DNA of 64,000 nt, taken from Druceiella hillmani (taxonomy: Eukaryota > Arthropoda > Insecta > Lepidoptera > Hepialidae). Shown one piece after another: positions 28,959 to 41,139 of this stretch (position 1 is its first letter; every line of letters starts with the position of its first letter). A model generated the notes under the pieces. It worked only from the letters and a program-made list of their open reading frames with translations. It did not search any database and was not told the DNA's origin. The translations under genes were made by a program, and so were the position numbers. Where the stretch lies: contig JAYKKI010000009.1 in NCBI GenBank assembly GCA_039881145.1, forward strand, positions 14,723,501 through 14,787,500. Reading direction: 5' to 3'.

Positions 28959-30960
28959 TACATTATTTACATCGAAATCACCTGGATATGTTCTCATTTT
29001 CTTGTGAACTGAAGACATCGTAACAGTATTAAGTCATTGAAAACATATCCTGGAACCAACATAGGCTCAGATCACGATCCATTGGTTGCTTCATTACAGG
29101 TCAAGTTAAAGAAAATTAGAGAACCATCTAGTAAACACAATTTCAACTTGGCACAGCTACGAGATAACGCGGTTCATACTATGTCAGTCGCGCTATTTAA
29201 AAATAAATTACAAAAATTAAGTTCATCTAACACAAGTCCTTTTGAACCAAAACCACCACATTAAAGGAAATAACAGAGGTAGTGATAAAGGTGGACTAAA
29301 AGCATTTGAATCCATCAGTACCCAGAATTTAGAAAAAAATTAGATAACATCTGAAATACTTGACTTGCTAACAGCTAGATTTAATCAAAAGCTAAAGATG
29401 AGCAGAATATGAGCTTCCATTTTGGAAATTTGAAGATATCCAAAAATAAAAGAACTACAGAGAAAGCATGATAGTTTTAATATACATAAAAAGATTAGGG
29501 AAATATATAAGACAAAACAGCATCTTACGTTAATTGTCTACAGTGGAACTATCGCTACCCCCTAGGGAAGATAAACTTTACATGTGGAAGCAATATAATA
29601 AAAACCTATTTTTACGGTTCTAGATAAGACGTTTCCCTACCTATCATTCAAATTGATCATCTTATAATTAAATCAGAAATTATCTATGCGATTGAAAACA
29701 CAAACTCCCGTAAAGCCACTGTACTGGACTGGAGTCGCAGTACTGGTCGATCTGTTAAAGTTAATTGACGGGATTAAAATAAAATATCTTATTGATATCT
29801 TCAACTTTATATATTGTAACGGCAACATATCTGTTGAGTCGTTCAAATTGACATTCATTACCCTACCTAAAGTAAATAATCCAAGAAAACGCAGCAATTA
29901 CGTTACCATATCTTTAATGAGTCACGTATTTAAATATTTCCTCAAAATAATTAATTGCCGAATGTACTCCAGATGGCAGTCAATATTCTCAAATAGCTAA
30001 TTCGTGTTTCGATCTGGATTTGGAATCGTATACGCCCTTCTTGCCTCCAAAATTTTAGTGCAACCGTGATGGGACGTAAATAGTGATTTCTACTTTGAAC
30101 ATGCGAAAGTCTTTCAAATACTAGGGAAAGTGGGAGTAGATGGTTGTAACTTCAAAATAAGCAAGAACCTCTATTTGCAACGAATGAACCTAATAGTCGA
30201 ACGGCAGATTTCATCTTAAGTAGAAATCTAATGCGACGTAAGATAGAATTGCATACTCTCACCATTGCAATTTAATCTTTTTACCAAATTAATATTTTCA
30301 GATGCCCCAAATATAAAACTGAAGGAATATCTGTAAATAAAAAACTCATTAATAACGTCAGATACGCAGATGATACTTTTATATTATAATTAAGTAGTAT
30401 CCAAAATCTTTAAATACTTCTCACTATGTAATCAACGACACCTGCAAAACAATAAAATACACGATGGTAAGATGAACACCGGAATATAACTCCATCATCA
30501 TTATAAATAGAACTACTCTGGGATGAGATGATTATTATAAATATCTCAGAGTAATTATAGATGATATAAACGATTACCGTTTCGAAGTCCGGTATAGAAT
30601 TTTGCAAGCTTGAAACACTTAGCGCAAGTTGAAGAAGATCATCTGTGATCGTAACTTAAGTGTGAACCTGCAAACACGTGTGAAGAGTTAATTCGTATTT
30701 ATATCTTTCTATATGACGTTGAAACGTATATCATCACTGAAGTGACAAGCAAGAGAATTCAGGTCTTTGAGATGTGGGATGTAACACAGAATGTTGCGTA
30801 TCTCGTAGATCTAGGAAATATGCAATACTTCAGCGGATGACCGGAGATCCAGAGAAAGAGAGAAGACACAGAGATCTTAAAAAACATAAAAATACGCAAG
30901 CTCCAATATCTCGAACATATCGGGCGCCAGAGAAAGTACACAAATATTTCATTTTCAGTT
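28959..30960 (+). pseudogene. RTE-like LINE relic (endonuclease end plus reverse transcriptase)
   Basis: Conceptual translation, with several frame changes, follows the order of an insect non-LTR endonuclease-reverse transcriptase. FLVN*RHRNSIKS and KTYPGTNIGSDHDPLVAS (about 28998-29099) match the end of the APE-type endonuclease. FITLPKVNNPRKRS and ISLMSHVFKYFLKIINCRM (29859-29963) are early reverse transcriptase motifs. FRSGFG and EHAKVF (30010-30120), VGVDGCNFKISKNLY (about 30130-30175) and CILSPLQFNLF (near 30251-30283) follow. NNVRYADDT carries the catalytic YADD box at 30363-30374. YLEHIGRQ after a KIRKLQ stretch (near 30890-30920) ends the C-terminal region. In-frame stops (for example in the RNSIKS segment and before CILSP) and several frameshifts show decay. 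The N-terminal endonuclease was not found, fitting 5' truncation. RTE-like is my best family call; a related clade is possible. Confidence 0.85.
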
Positions 30961-33180
30961 AATAAATGGGAGTCCCCTTTTATGATTATCTCTTGTATCT
31001 AACGATAATACATACAATTTTTACAATGGAAACAAGTTCATTTAAATAGATAGTCTTAAAAATAATTTTGTACATACTGTATAGATAGTCACTCTGTCTC
31101 TTCTATTGTACACACGCCGTTTTGCTCTCAACACTAAGAACTGTCCTGAAAGAAACTACTCTATCTGTCTTTGTCTCACAAGCACTGTGTGAAAATGTCT
31201 GTCTGCCTTTCCTGCAATTTGAAAAATCGCTTTGTGCGTATGTGTTTTTGAGATGTCTGTAGTTGTTTATTGAATCCATGGATGAAGAATACAAGTGTGC
31301 TAGATTTTTTTATGCGATTCTAATTTTCTTTTTTTCTTTCTATTGCTGAGCCACATAACGTTTTGAAAACCACATAACCAGTATCAGCCTTCATTATTTG
31401 CCTAAATAGCAAATAGCTAGGCAATTAGCTTGTAGCTTAAAAACTAGTTCGTAAAAATTAACACTTTTGAATAAAATTTCTAACATATTTTTATGTTTTA
31501 TTTAATAATAAATGAAAACTATCATAATTACTAGACATTTTGACCTCGACTTACTTTATTTTTTTTAATTCACCCCTCACTGAAAAAGTTTACCGACCAC
31601 TAGGTTTTACCATACTACAGCAATTGACACATAACATAATAAGCAATAAGGGCTCAGTTAATAAAACAGAGCGTGGAAAACGCCATAAGATACAAATGTT
31701 TGAAATGGAAGATTCAGTAAAAAGGAATCGCGAAAAATGGCTAAATTTTAAGCAAAAGTTCTGCGCTTGATTTAATTGAAAATGTTTACTTTTGTGCAGT
31801 AATGTCTGAGGTTGTAATGCAATTTTGTAAAAGGAAATTTAAATTAAAATGCTAATAGAAATCAATCCAAAAACTAACAGAGTTTAGAAAAAGTACAGAA
31901 ATACATGTCTACATGCAAAAATTTGTTTTTCCAAAAACGCACTTTAACATTTTTTTGAAACCGTGTGCATTGTTGACACTTTAAAGGTTGAATGGTATGG
32001 AATTACATTTTCCAGGGGAGAATCTAATAGGGCATATAAAAGTTAACTTGGTTCAACATGGGTCCATACCATGAAATCAGCTCCAAGAGTCTTGCAAAAA
32101 AAGAACTTAACGAGGCCAGCAATAAAACTTTATTGCAACATCACAAACAGCTCATTTGCAGGCCAGCATTTCATAATGTGAGTGTACCGTTAATCTATCA
32201 CGTTTTGCTAAATTTCTTTAAAATTCAGTCTCGCTACTTACGAATATCCGGTCTATGTCGCTTCGTGTCACACAGACAGACTTCGATTTCCACTTGTAAC
32301 AATGTCACGTTAGCAATTTCATTCTTGTTATATTTACAGCGTTACATTACATTTTTTTATTTTTGTCTTTATGTGAAAAAATGTTACCCATTTTTTTCTT
32401 TTTTTCTTTTTATTGAAACTTTACGTTATTGCTCTCTGTGAATTAACAAATTTCATTTTCAGGTAAAATTTAATATGTCTACACCAACTGGATTGAAATC
32501 AACAATACTAAAAGGCACATCGACAACCGACAACTGAAATATAATCTCGCTTTAGTAAATGACAGTATGAGAAGAGTAACTGAGAATCTGTTGCCAACAA
32601 TCTTGATGAAGAGGTCTTGTCATTTTTAAAACATAATTCAGTAAGGCCTTACTAGCCTTAAAGCCTTACTAGCCAGAGTTAGTATCATCAACTCAATATA
32701 CAAAGTAAGATATTCGACAGAAGGAGATCTGGCAGGAAAATAACCCAGCTAAAGAACCTACGCCAGTAGTACAATAAAATAATACATTCGTTTCTTCTAG
32801 TAGCTGCATCCAAAGTTCGAATAGCCATAATGATCGTCAGCCTCCGTTAAGTGAAGGTATTATAAGAAGAACAAGGTTTAATTATCGAGAAGATCAAAAT
32901 ATGTACTTTGAATAAATGGGAGCAATATTTTTTTGTAGATTATTGGAACCAATATGTACTAGACTCTGTATGACAGAGTCATCTGCACCTACTGATATAA
33001 TAAATTTGTCTGACTATTGATGCGCTTGTCGATGCCCATTTTTGTAAATGAAAAGTTATGGGCCTTTTTTCCTAATGATACTCGCATAATTATGTATCCT
33101 TAATTTCCCTTTTACTGATTTGAAAATTACTTTGAAATCGATCTAGCAGTTAACTTTTCCATCTAAATTTAAAGGAACTA
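30961..33180. other. Non-coding DNA, no gene recognised
   Basis: Frames of 63-127 codons at 31103-31294 (minus), 31540-31770 (plus) and 32058-32441 (plus) have no recognisable domain. About 31080-31290 is less AT-rich. GCCTTACTAGCC occurs twice, at about 32645-32656 and 32663-32674. The stretch 32460-32930 has a composition unlike the AT-rich background and could be remnant transposon sequence, but I could not identify it. Confidence 0.4.
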
Positions 33181-33280
33181 GCTGACCCGTGCGAAGTCTT
33201 CGCACTATATCGCCATCTAGCGTGTTCCAAGTATACAATTTGGCTAAGATATTTGATGTGTCGCCCACAGATGGCGCTCA
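33181..33280. repeat. Hairpin and inverted repeat resembling a mobile-element end
   Basis: After AACTAGCTGACCCGT comes the perfect hairpin GTGCGAA-GTC-TTCGCAC (33189-33205). Further on, CGCCATCT (33211-33218) and AGATGGCG (33269-33276) form an inverted repeat. The word AGCTGACCCG followed by a cytosine- and guanine-rich hairpin is a pattern I associate with dispersed repeats in arthropod genomes, but I cannot name the family with certainty. The sequence is much less AT-rich than its surroundings. Confidence 0.5.
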
Positions 33281-33867
33281 TGCCAATTGTTATAAAAATT
33301 AATTTTTTTATTAACAAAAAGATTTTTTTCGAATTTTTTTATATTTTTCGCCCAAAGTAGAAAACATAAGCTTTAAGTGGGTATTTTTTTTATTTTTTTT
33401 GGTGCAGTAGTAAACAGATCGAGCCGCTCGACCACAAAACACCTTTTAGAAATAATATATTTAGATCATTAAAAAGAAAACTTATCGAAATTTTAGTAAT
33501 TTTATTTTGTATATACGCATATTGTTCAATTATTAGGTTCTATGGTATATAGTTTTAAGGTATAAAGGCAGGCCAAAGTCAACTCCGATATGATTAATGA
33601 TTACATTCTCCTTAAGGAGATATAAATAGGTGTAATTTCAAGTTCGTTGAATATGGCTATCAGGAAAAATGATGAGAAATAAACTAAACAAGAACAACCA
33701 AAAAATATGAAGACAAATATAACTTCGGTTTTTCTTAACCAACTAAATATAACCCAATATAATCAATACAATTTTATGTCCTATGCAAAATGAATGGACG
33801 ACAGTCAGTTCAATAAAAATGATTGATTCGTCATCTTTGTGCGGTTAAAAGAAAACGACACATGCCA
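33281..33867. other. AT-rich non-coding DNA, nothing recognised
   Basis: No gene was recognised. T-rich runs near 33300-33410 follow the hairpin cluster. Confidence 0.5.
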
Positions 33868-33990
33868 AGCAGGGCGCTTTCCACCCACTACTGAGACTGT
33901 TATTCAATTTGCAGTCGCACTGATGAATGCAACAACTTTCCGGAGAAAGGGAAATTCAGCCTGGTAATTGCTTTGTACGGTGACCGTAAA
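33868..33990 (+). repeat. Diverged dispersed repeat, copy B (unknown element)
   Basis: This is the partner of the block at 27325-27450. The best part aligns without gaps from 33902 and shares, in one frame, a peptide of the form M-x4-FRRKG-x3-W followed by a stop. Copy B is slightly more GC-rich. No function is proposed. Confidence 0.4.
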
Positions 33991-36720
33991 ACACTTAATA
34001 CACATAATGAGAACATAGGTGATATACGATGAAACGAATGTAGTAAAAGAACGCAGAAATATTAAAAATAAATTGTCAACTAAAAAGGCCTAGTGTGAGA
34101 GCAGTAGGGTAACAGTAAAGTAGAACTCGATAATTCATTTACTAGGTACTACTTTAGATTATGTCTCTCAAAATAGTAATAATAACAATAATAACGGTAT
34201 TTCATTGTATAGTTGTGACTAAATCGTCGAGATATCAGCGTATAAAATACAATCATCGTAAATATGTTGTTGCATAACACAATTGTAATTTTAAGGAACT
34301 CTGTAACTGCAAAAGAGCTCTGAGGCATAAAACAACGAAATTGTTAATATTTAGGGGGTTAACTAGAGGGATTTCTTGGACGTGGTACTTGTTTTCTTGC
34401 GTAATTATGGATACTGGAATTGTATTATTACATTTTTAAATATGCTATTTGTATTTAGTTGAACCAACATGTGTGAAAAATATTAAGGGAAACTCATAGG
34501 ACGGTCAAGGGACTTGAAAATTATTGTTAATTTATTAAATCGTGTAAAAGACTAATCGTTGGGAACTAGAAAGTTATTTTTAAAACATTAGTGGATTTTT
34601 CTTTTTTAAATTAGTTTTTTCTACGTCAAATGAGGCCGATTAATATGAATTATTTATATTACATGATACGATAGTTATTACTTAAGATGAATACTCAAAA
34701 TTGTTATTTGCCTCTCTCCCACCATTTCAATATGCGAGCGTCTCTTTAAAATTAAATTCTATATAGTTATAAATGCAGTTTTAAACTTCATATAAAATAT
34801 TTACATAAGTGAATAACTGAAGCTTATACTTTATTTCGATAAGGCACTAAAATCTTCTGACAGATGGATGATTGCCAGATTTCGCTGTTAGACAAAGGTT
34901 TTCATTTGAACATGTTCAATACAGATTTCAAATAAAGGGAAAAAGAAAACTTTCCTCTCATTAAACATAATGAATATTTAAAATCTGTATTGAAATTAAT
35001 CGATTGTTCTATATTTAAGCGTATTTTTATAATTACAATAAAATTGGTACATATTTTCTTATTTATTGCTCTTCGAATTTAAAAAGTTCTAATGATTTAT
35101 TCAGTAAGAAAAAATTATGAAGGATGAAAGTTTGAAAAACATGAAATCTCATTTCAAACTTTTCACAGGAGCCAATCAAAATTTCGAAGTATTATGAAAC
35201 CAGGAGATGTCTAAATTGCGTAAACTTTTTTTCTAATAAAAAAATATCAAAGCGGATAGACCTAAAAAGTTGTTAAAAATTATACGAGTATCTAACGTTT
35301 AACGATGAAATTCACTGAAAGGTTCAACTGTGTGACTGGCTACAAAAGTTAATACCAACTATTTAGATACATATATTTCGTTGAAATGTGTTCCATGGTA
35401 CGTATTTTAGTAGAGTTTCCAACACCATGTTTGAGAAAAAAATTAAAATTTTAAATTTTTATACACTGTCATCTAAATGGTATAAATGTTGCTTAACACA
35501 TATGTATATAAAGCAGAAACCTCGTCAACTATTATTACTAAAAATAAACTTATGTACTATATACGTTTATCTTGCAATATATCGTAATATCCATATACGT
35601 TATAAATTTGAAAGAGTTCGATTAATTAGCTTTATATTTAGACCACAAAAGTGAAACTTTTTGTCAAAATTCTTTGGTTGAAGTTACAAAGATCACAAAT
35701 TAGGACATTATTAATTAAGGACATTATTTAACTAACTATACGCAATTATTAGATGTGTTTTTTACTGATATTGTTAACTAATATTCAATATTTTAAAAAA
35801 TATTTGTAAAATTCAGATGTTTATAATTCCATTCTTTCTTGTTGTAATAAATTATTTTAATGGGCTAAACAGACGTTAAACGTATTATCGTGAGATATAA
35901 CTTAATGATTTAACTTTACTGTCTGACAAACCGAAGAGTAAGTCTGTAGAAGAATTAAAATTATGATTTTTCAGACAGGTAGACCTAATATTTTAGCAAA
36001 ACTCGGTTAACAAACTTTAAACTGAATGAAGTCAACAAAAAAAAATGTAACGCAGTTATCACAACATCATAATTAATAGTCGAAGGTCTCTGCGAGCTAA
36101 ACTAGAAAATAAAATCAGGTCCAATCGACCCCAAAAATTCTATCCTTAATCCGACCGAACAACAAACCAGGAACCTCCTGCCTAATACAAAATTATCTTA
36201 CTAAAGATTAATAAATCAAACGCCCATTGTAGGAGACATACCTCTGTAATACCGCCCAAGACTTGACCCACAAAAGGTGAATGAAGATAACGGGCCTTCC
36301 GGATACCAGCGTCCAGCCAGCTATTGTCCTTTAATATACGCCACAATTTGTACACAACATTTAATGGCGGAAAGGAATCATTGTTAGTAATGCGAAACCA
36401 TCTATTTGTGAACAAAAATTTCTTGCGGCGACTTCTCCGGCGCTGAGGATGCTGGGTCACTTTGCACGGCCGTCGACCAGTTCGTAATTTTATTTGTTTA
36501 ACTGGCCAGAGGGGGCGATAATCTAAACTGCATCATTTTTTTAGACTATTTGAGGTTAGTATTTGACTTATTTGCATTAAAATGTGTCAGTAATAAATGA
36601 AATAGTTATGAATCTGCTTTAGTTTCTTTTGCATGATCGATATTTGAAATGGAATTAGATAATTAGGTGAATTAGTCAATATATGAATATTTTTGTCTGC
36701 GTCCAATTACCTAACTGGCA
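33991..36720. other. Non-coding DNA with an island at about 36060-36530
   Basis: About 36060-36530 is GC-richer complex DNA. A 92-codon minus-strand frame there (36182-36460) starts with an arginine-rich segment but has no recognisable domain and no splice context I can support. An 88-codon plus-strand frame at 35388-35654 looks like AT-rich noise. Confidence 0.45.
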
Positions 36721-36950
36721 ATCGAATCTTGAACGATTGAAACCATGTCCCTTTCTACTTACAATATTTTTGATTTGATATGATTTTTACTAAATCATTA
36801 TGGGACCATTATCCGATCCGACACTAACAATATTTGATTTGAATCGTGAAATGGTTTATATTATAAATATTATGTTTGCAACGAATTATGTTACTGAAAT
36901 CGAATCGTGTACAAATGAAACCATGTCCCTTTCTACTTACAATATTTTAA
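36721..36950 (+). repeat. 178-bp repeat unit, one full and one partial copy
   Basis: ATCGAATC, then AACCATGTCCCTTTCTACTT and ACAATATTTT, occur at 36721-36771 and again at 36899-36950, an offset of 178 bp. A further piece of the same unit, ATTATGgGACCATTAtCCGA (36797-36824), reappears with a few changes at 37858-37885 on the far side of the LTR pair. The LTR pair therefore appears to have inserted into a tandemly repeated sequence. Confidence 0.7.
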
Positions 36951-37358
36951 TGTGAAACATCTATAGGCGCAGGTATAAACCAGATCGTTGGCGTGGCGAC
37001 GCTTGCCGTGGCGACGCGTCGCTACGCTATACTAAGATATATATATAGTCTATATGTAGTAGAGTGTACGGTATGGCGACGTGTCGCCATGTGCAACCGA
37101 CTACTCGACCCCTCCTCACTCAGTTCGACGCTGTTGTTTACTACGGTACACATAACCTGTTCTTTATTATTTTTGTATTAATTGTAAATAAATGTTTATT
37201 AAATAAAGTCACCATTTTCTGTAAGAAATTTGTAATACTTTATTTCTTCATTATGTTATATTTAGTTCCTGTAATAATCTTGTCTTTTATGCATATACTT
37301 GTACGATCACGATGTTTCACATCTGCCAGGCGTCCCGTGACGGCTCACTGTTTTTTGA
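36951..37358 (+). mobile_element. LTR plus leader, unit 1
   Basis: The presumptive LTR (36951-37321, 371 bp) begins TGTGAAACATC and ends GATGTTTCACA, exact 11-bp inverted ends with TG...CA. It contains a TATA-like run (37037-37047), a hairpin ATGGCGAC-GT-GTCGCCAT (minus two bases of loop pairing) at 37073-37090 and AATAAA signals at 37187 and 37202, all as expected of an LTR promoter and poly(A) region. The next 37 bp (37322-37358) includes GGCGTCCCGTGAC, which may be a primer-binding site; it vaguely resembles those used by BEL/Pao elements. No gag or pol is present. The orientation follows from the AATAAA position. Confidence 0.75.
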
Positions 37359-37768
37359 TGTGAAACATCTATAGGCGCAGGTATAAACCGGATCGTTGGC
37401 GTAGCGATGCTTGCCGTGGCGATGGGTCGCCACGTTATACTACGGTATATATATAGTCTATATGTAGTAGAGTGTACGGTATGGCGACGTGTCGCCATGC
37501 GCAACCGACTACGCGACCCCCTCCTCGCTCAGTTCGACGCTATTGTTTACTACGGTACACATAACCTGTGCTTTATTGTTTTTGTATTAATTGTAAATAA
37601 ATGTTTATTAAATAAAGTCCCCATTTTCTGTAAGAAATTCGTATTATTTTATTTTTTCATTATGCTATATTTAGTTCCTGTAATAGTCTTGTCTTTTATG
37701 CATATTACTTGTACGAACACGATGTTTCACATCTGTCAGGCGTCCCGTGGCGGCTCACTGTTTTTTGA
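37359..37768 (+). mobile_element. LTR plus leader, unit 2
   Basis: This is a second copy of the preceding unit at an offset of 408 bp: LTR 37359-37731 (373 bp) plus the same 37-bp leader to 37768. It has the same terminal 11-bp inverted ends, hairpin (37481-37498) and AATAAA words. I count about twenty differences from unit 1 by eye, so the duplication is old. LTR-leader-LTR-leader is not the product of simple LTR recombination, which leaves a solo LTR. Unequal exchange or nested/tandem insertion fits better. Small frames of 62-127 codons on both strands here are shadows. Confidence 0.75.
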
Positions 37769-40700
37769 CTTTCTGTTACGTTCCGATTAGTAAAAGATTT
37801 AGTAAAAATTAAAACATTTTTTAAATGTTTTTAATTTTATATTATCTTTGATTGGATTATTATGAGACCATTACCCGACCTGGCACTTCGACAATATATT
37901 CTAATTGAATACGATTACTAAAAACACGAAGATACTAAATAAAAATACACTACCTTTCTATTGGAAGCGTAAATAGAGTAGAAATATCACTTTTTTTAAA
38001 TTTGTTTGTGTCATTTTCGTATGTTAAGTTGGGTCTCATTTTTAGATACCTTTCTGTTTTCCATTGCTCACAAATTATAAAATGGATCTATAAAATTAAA
38101 ATTTAGGTAAATTTGGTAACACAATTCACAAGCTTCTTAAGTTTATATAAAATTAGGTATGAGGATTTTTTAAAATTCTTTTTTGTTCTTTATCGGCCAA
38201 TATCTCCTCGCTCACCTGGAATTGCTGGACGAAACCGAGAGGCGTAGTCGCTTGTTCGACATACTTGGGCTTTTATATTAAAATTATATTCAATTATACT
38301 TACCTTTTTTCATTTCCATGAACGACCAGTTAAAAATGAAAGAGAAGTAATTTTTGACACAGTTTTTTTACAATTTTTTCCATTACATATAGTTTTATAT
38401 TGACGCATACATGCGCAATGAAAGCGAATCGAGTGACTATTTTTAAATTAATGGATAATTAAATTTCACATATAAAAGGGACCTAATTAATATAAGCATA
38501 AATACAATAGCCACATATTAAATTATGACTATAGTCTATAGAGCTAAACTATAGTTACTATTGTAATATAATAGTATTCCGTTTTCGATAGCCAAATAAA
38601 AATATATTACATTTATATTTACGAGTCTATTATTAAAGTATGCAACTTATCCAGTAATATATTTATTAAGTTGTTGTAAATAAATAAAATTGTGCAATAT
38701 AAAAAAATTGTGCAACATGATAAAAATAATAAAAGTGTGATTATCTTAATTTTGTTATTTGATGCCACAAAGTTCTCATTTCATGGCTGGTTTGTTTTAC
38801 ATACCATAAATATGTAGCAAGAGTTACCTATAAAATTGTAAATAGTACGTTATTTTCTACTAGGTAGTCTGGCTACACTTGACCACTAACAACATAGGCA
38901 TTCTACTCGCTTTACTACCACATATTTTGTACAATTTCTTGGCGTATTAAAATATTCCGTATATTATTTATCATTATTTAAATCCCGTCTATAATATTTC
39001 ATGCAATTTAGTTAATGTTTTGAACCAGTAATATATTCGTAAACTGTTTTGCAAGATTACAGAAGACATTCCGTTTTTAACCCTTATTATCGTCCATGTT
39101 TATAATAAATTGCGATATGTTTGGTTTGTTCAAAACACATTACTTCACCATTATATACTTATGAAACTACACGAATGCATCATCTTCATGAAAGTAATTT
39201 ATTTCCAAAACCAAATCATGTGCGAAGTGCTGGAGAGATGGAAACTGGCTTTACGAAGGCGCCCAGAAGTTTTCATAACGCACTTTTTCCTGCAAAAAGA
39301 AACATTATTAAATGTATAAATATACTTATATTATTATAATCAGTAATTATTAGAAAATAAATGACATAAATTCCCATTGAGATGAGACAAATTAACTACA
39401 ATATTTTATTAAAGGATATTGAAAAAAATTCAGACTATATTCATTACATATAATGGCAGTATTGGATAAAGTTCAAATGATAAATTGGGAGATTGGAACC
39501 AAGGAAATTTCTTTTGTTTTTTTTATTTATATAGACAACATAAAAATTACCTTCTGCAGAGTCTTATGGAATAAATTTACTATTATTTATTTTTGTTTTT
39601 CCAACCCTATTATTGTTTCCGTTTGCATAAAACAATTGACAGAAAATATACAAAAATGGATAAATTTCTAATCGTTTCCACGATATCTACTTTGAAATGT
39701 CGTCTTGCGTATTATGTTAATAAAACGCTTTTCCTGATTACGTGTATGATTCGTGTAATACTACTTGAACTTGGTTGAGTTCAGTTATATACATTTCTGG
39801 GCATGTTCACTTATGCATGTGTTAAAGGCATGCAATATCAAAGCAAAATTCACTGTCTATGTTTTTACACCGTCACGAAAAATTAATTAACAAAGACACA
39901 GCTCTCTCCTGGCAGTGTTTTGCGCTATAATCTGTTGATATTATTCACGATGTATCTAATTATAGTGGATTATGCAAAAAACTACTGTCATCTATGGTTC
40001 ATACCATTTCGTATGTCAGAGTTCATAATTTAAGATAATTTAAAATTTACCCCGCTTTTTATTGTAGTACCACAATATAAGCACAGTGAAAAGCGATTTT
40101 TCTTATTTATCTAAAAGAATATTTGTATTTTTGTAATACAGCTTTTGTAGTTTAAGATCTATTATAATATTTTAACAAATACAAGTAAATGAAAGTAGGA
40201 TATATCTGTTCAAATTATAAGTATATATCAGTGGGAGAACCATTAACTCCGCTTATTTCATTCCACGGTTAAAATTTTTAAACAAGAAAAATAATTTTTA
40301 AACCTTTGAACGTCAAGTTAGGTTTTAAAATAAATTCAATAAAATTAATCTCAGGCTTTCGCGTCATCCACGATTAAACTTGAAAAATTATTTATCAGGT
40401 TCGATAAAGTTAAGCTAGCATTAAAAAGTCCCTTTGAGCCGACGCTGAGTCTAGGCGGCGAGTGTTATTTGCTGCGATCATAATGGAATTTGTTCTAAAT
40501 ATTAGTCGTTGCGACCAATAAAAGGCGCCCGCAATAAACACAAAATGAAATATGTACATTTTTCATGAATACAAAAGAAAACTTCCCTCCGAAATTGACG
40601 ACATAAAATGGCGCCAATGGCTTAAAAAGGAATAAAGTGCCTCCCCCTCTCTTAACAGGCAGTTTACCTGTTCGCCCTCGCATAATATAAATATCAACTT

Positions 40701-41139
40701 CTTTATATTTTATTTATTGTGCAACTTCGTGTAACTGAATACTTATTATTTCCTTGCGAGTTGTATCAGGGAGAGAATTTCACATGTTTAAAAACTTCCA
40801 TTATATTGTGTTTGTCTGCGTAAATATGGAATTATGTTATGAATGAAGGTAGCGCAAGTGATGATAAAGGAGCTTTGTGAAAGGTAAAGCTTTATATTTT
40901 GTATAGTGAAACCGAGTTGCAAAATATAATTTGAGCAACCACCAGTTTTGATTCGTCTTTCAATTTGTTTTCAGATTATATTAGAGGTAGTGAAATCCAC
41001 ACAAAAAACTAAGCATTGATCATATTAAATAGACTATCACCATAACAAGCCAATGATTACACAGAATGACTTTCCTCAGTATATCTTCTTGAATCATTAA
41101 TTATTTGTTTGTAGTTTTCGCCAGCACATTCATAAAATT
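37769..41139. other. AT-rich non-coding DNA with an island at about 40410-40690
   Basis: The first 120 bp includes the displaced piece of the 178-bp repeat (37858-37885). About 40410-40690 is GC-richer and contains TTCGCCCTCGC on its right side; a 62-codon minus-strand frame there has no motif. Frames of 61-72 codons at 39.1-39.8 kb look like noise. Nothing else was recognised. Confidence 0.45.

Noticed and set aside
36182..36460. 92-codon minus-strand frame with an arginine-rich start
   Set aside because: No domain, no conserved motif and no evident partner exon. It may just be a GC-richer island read in one frame.
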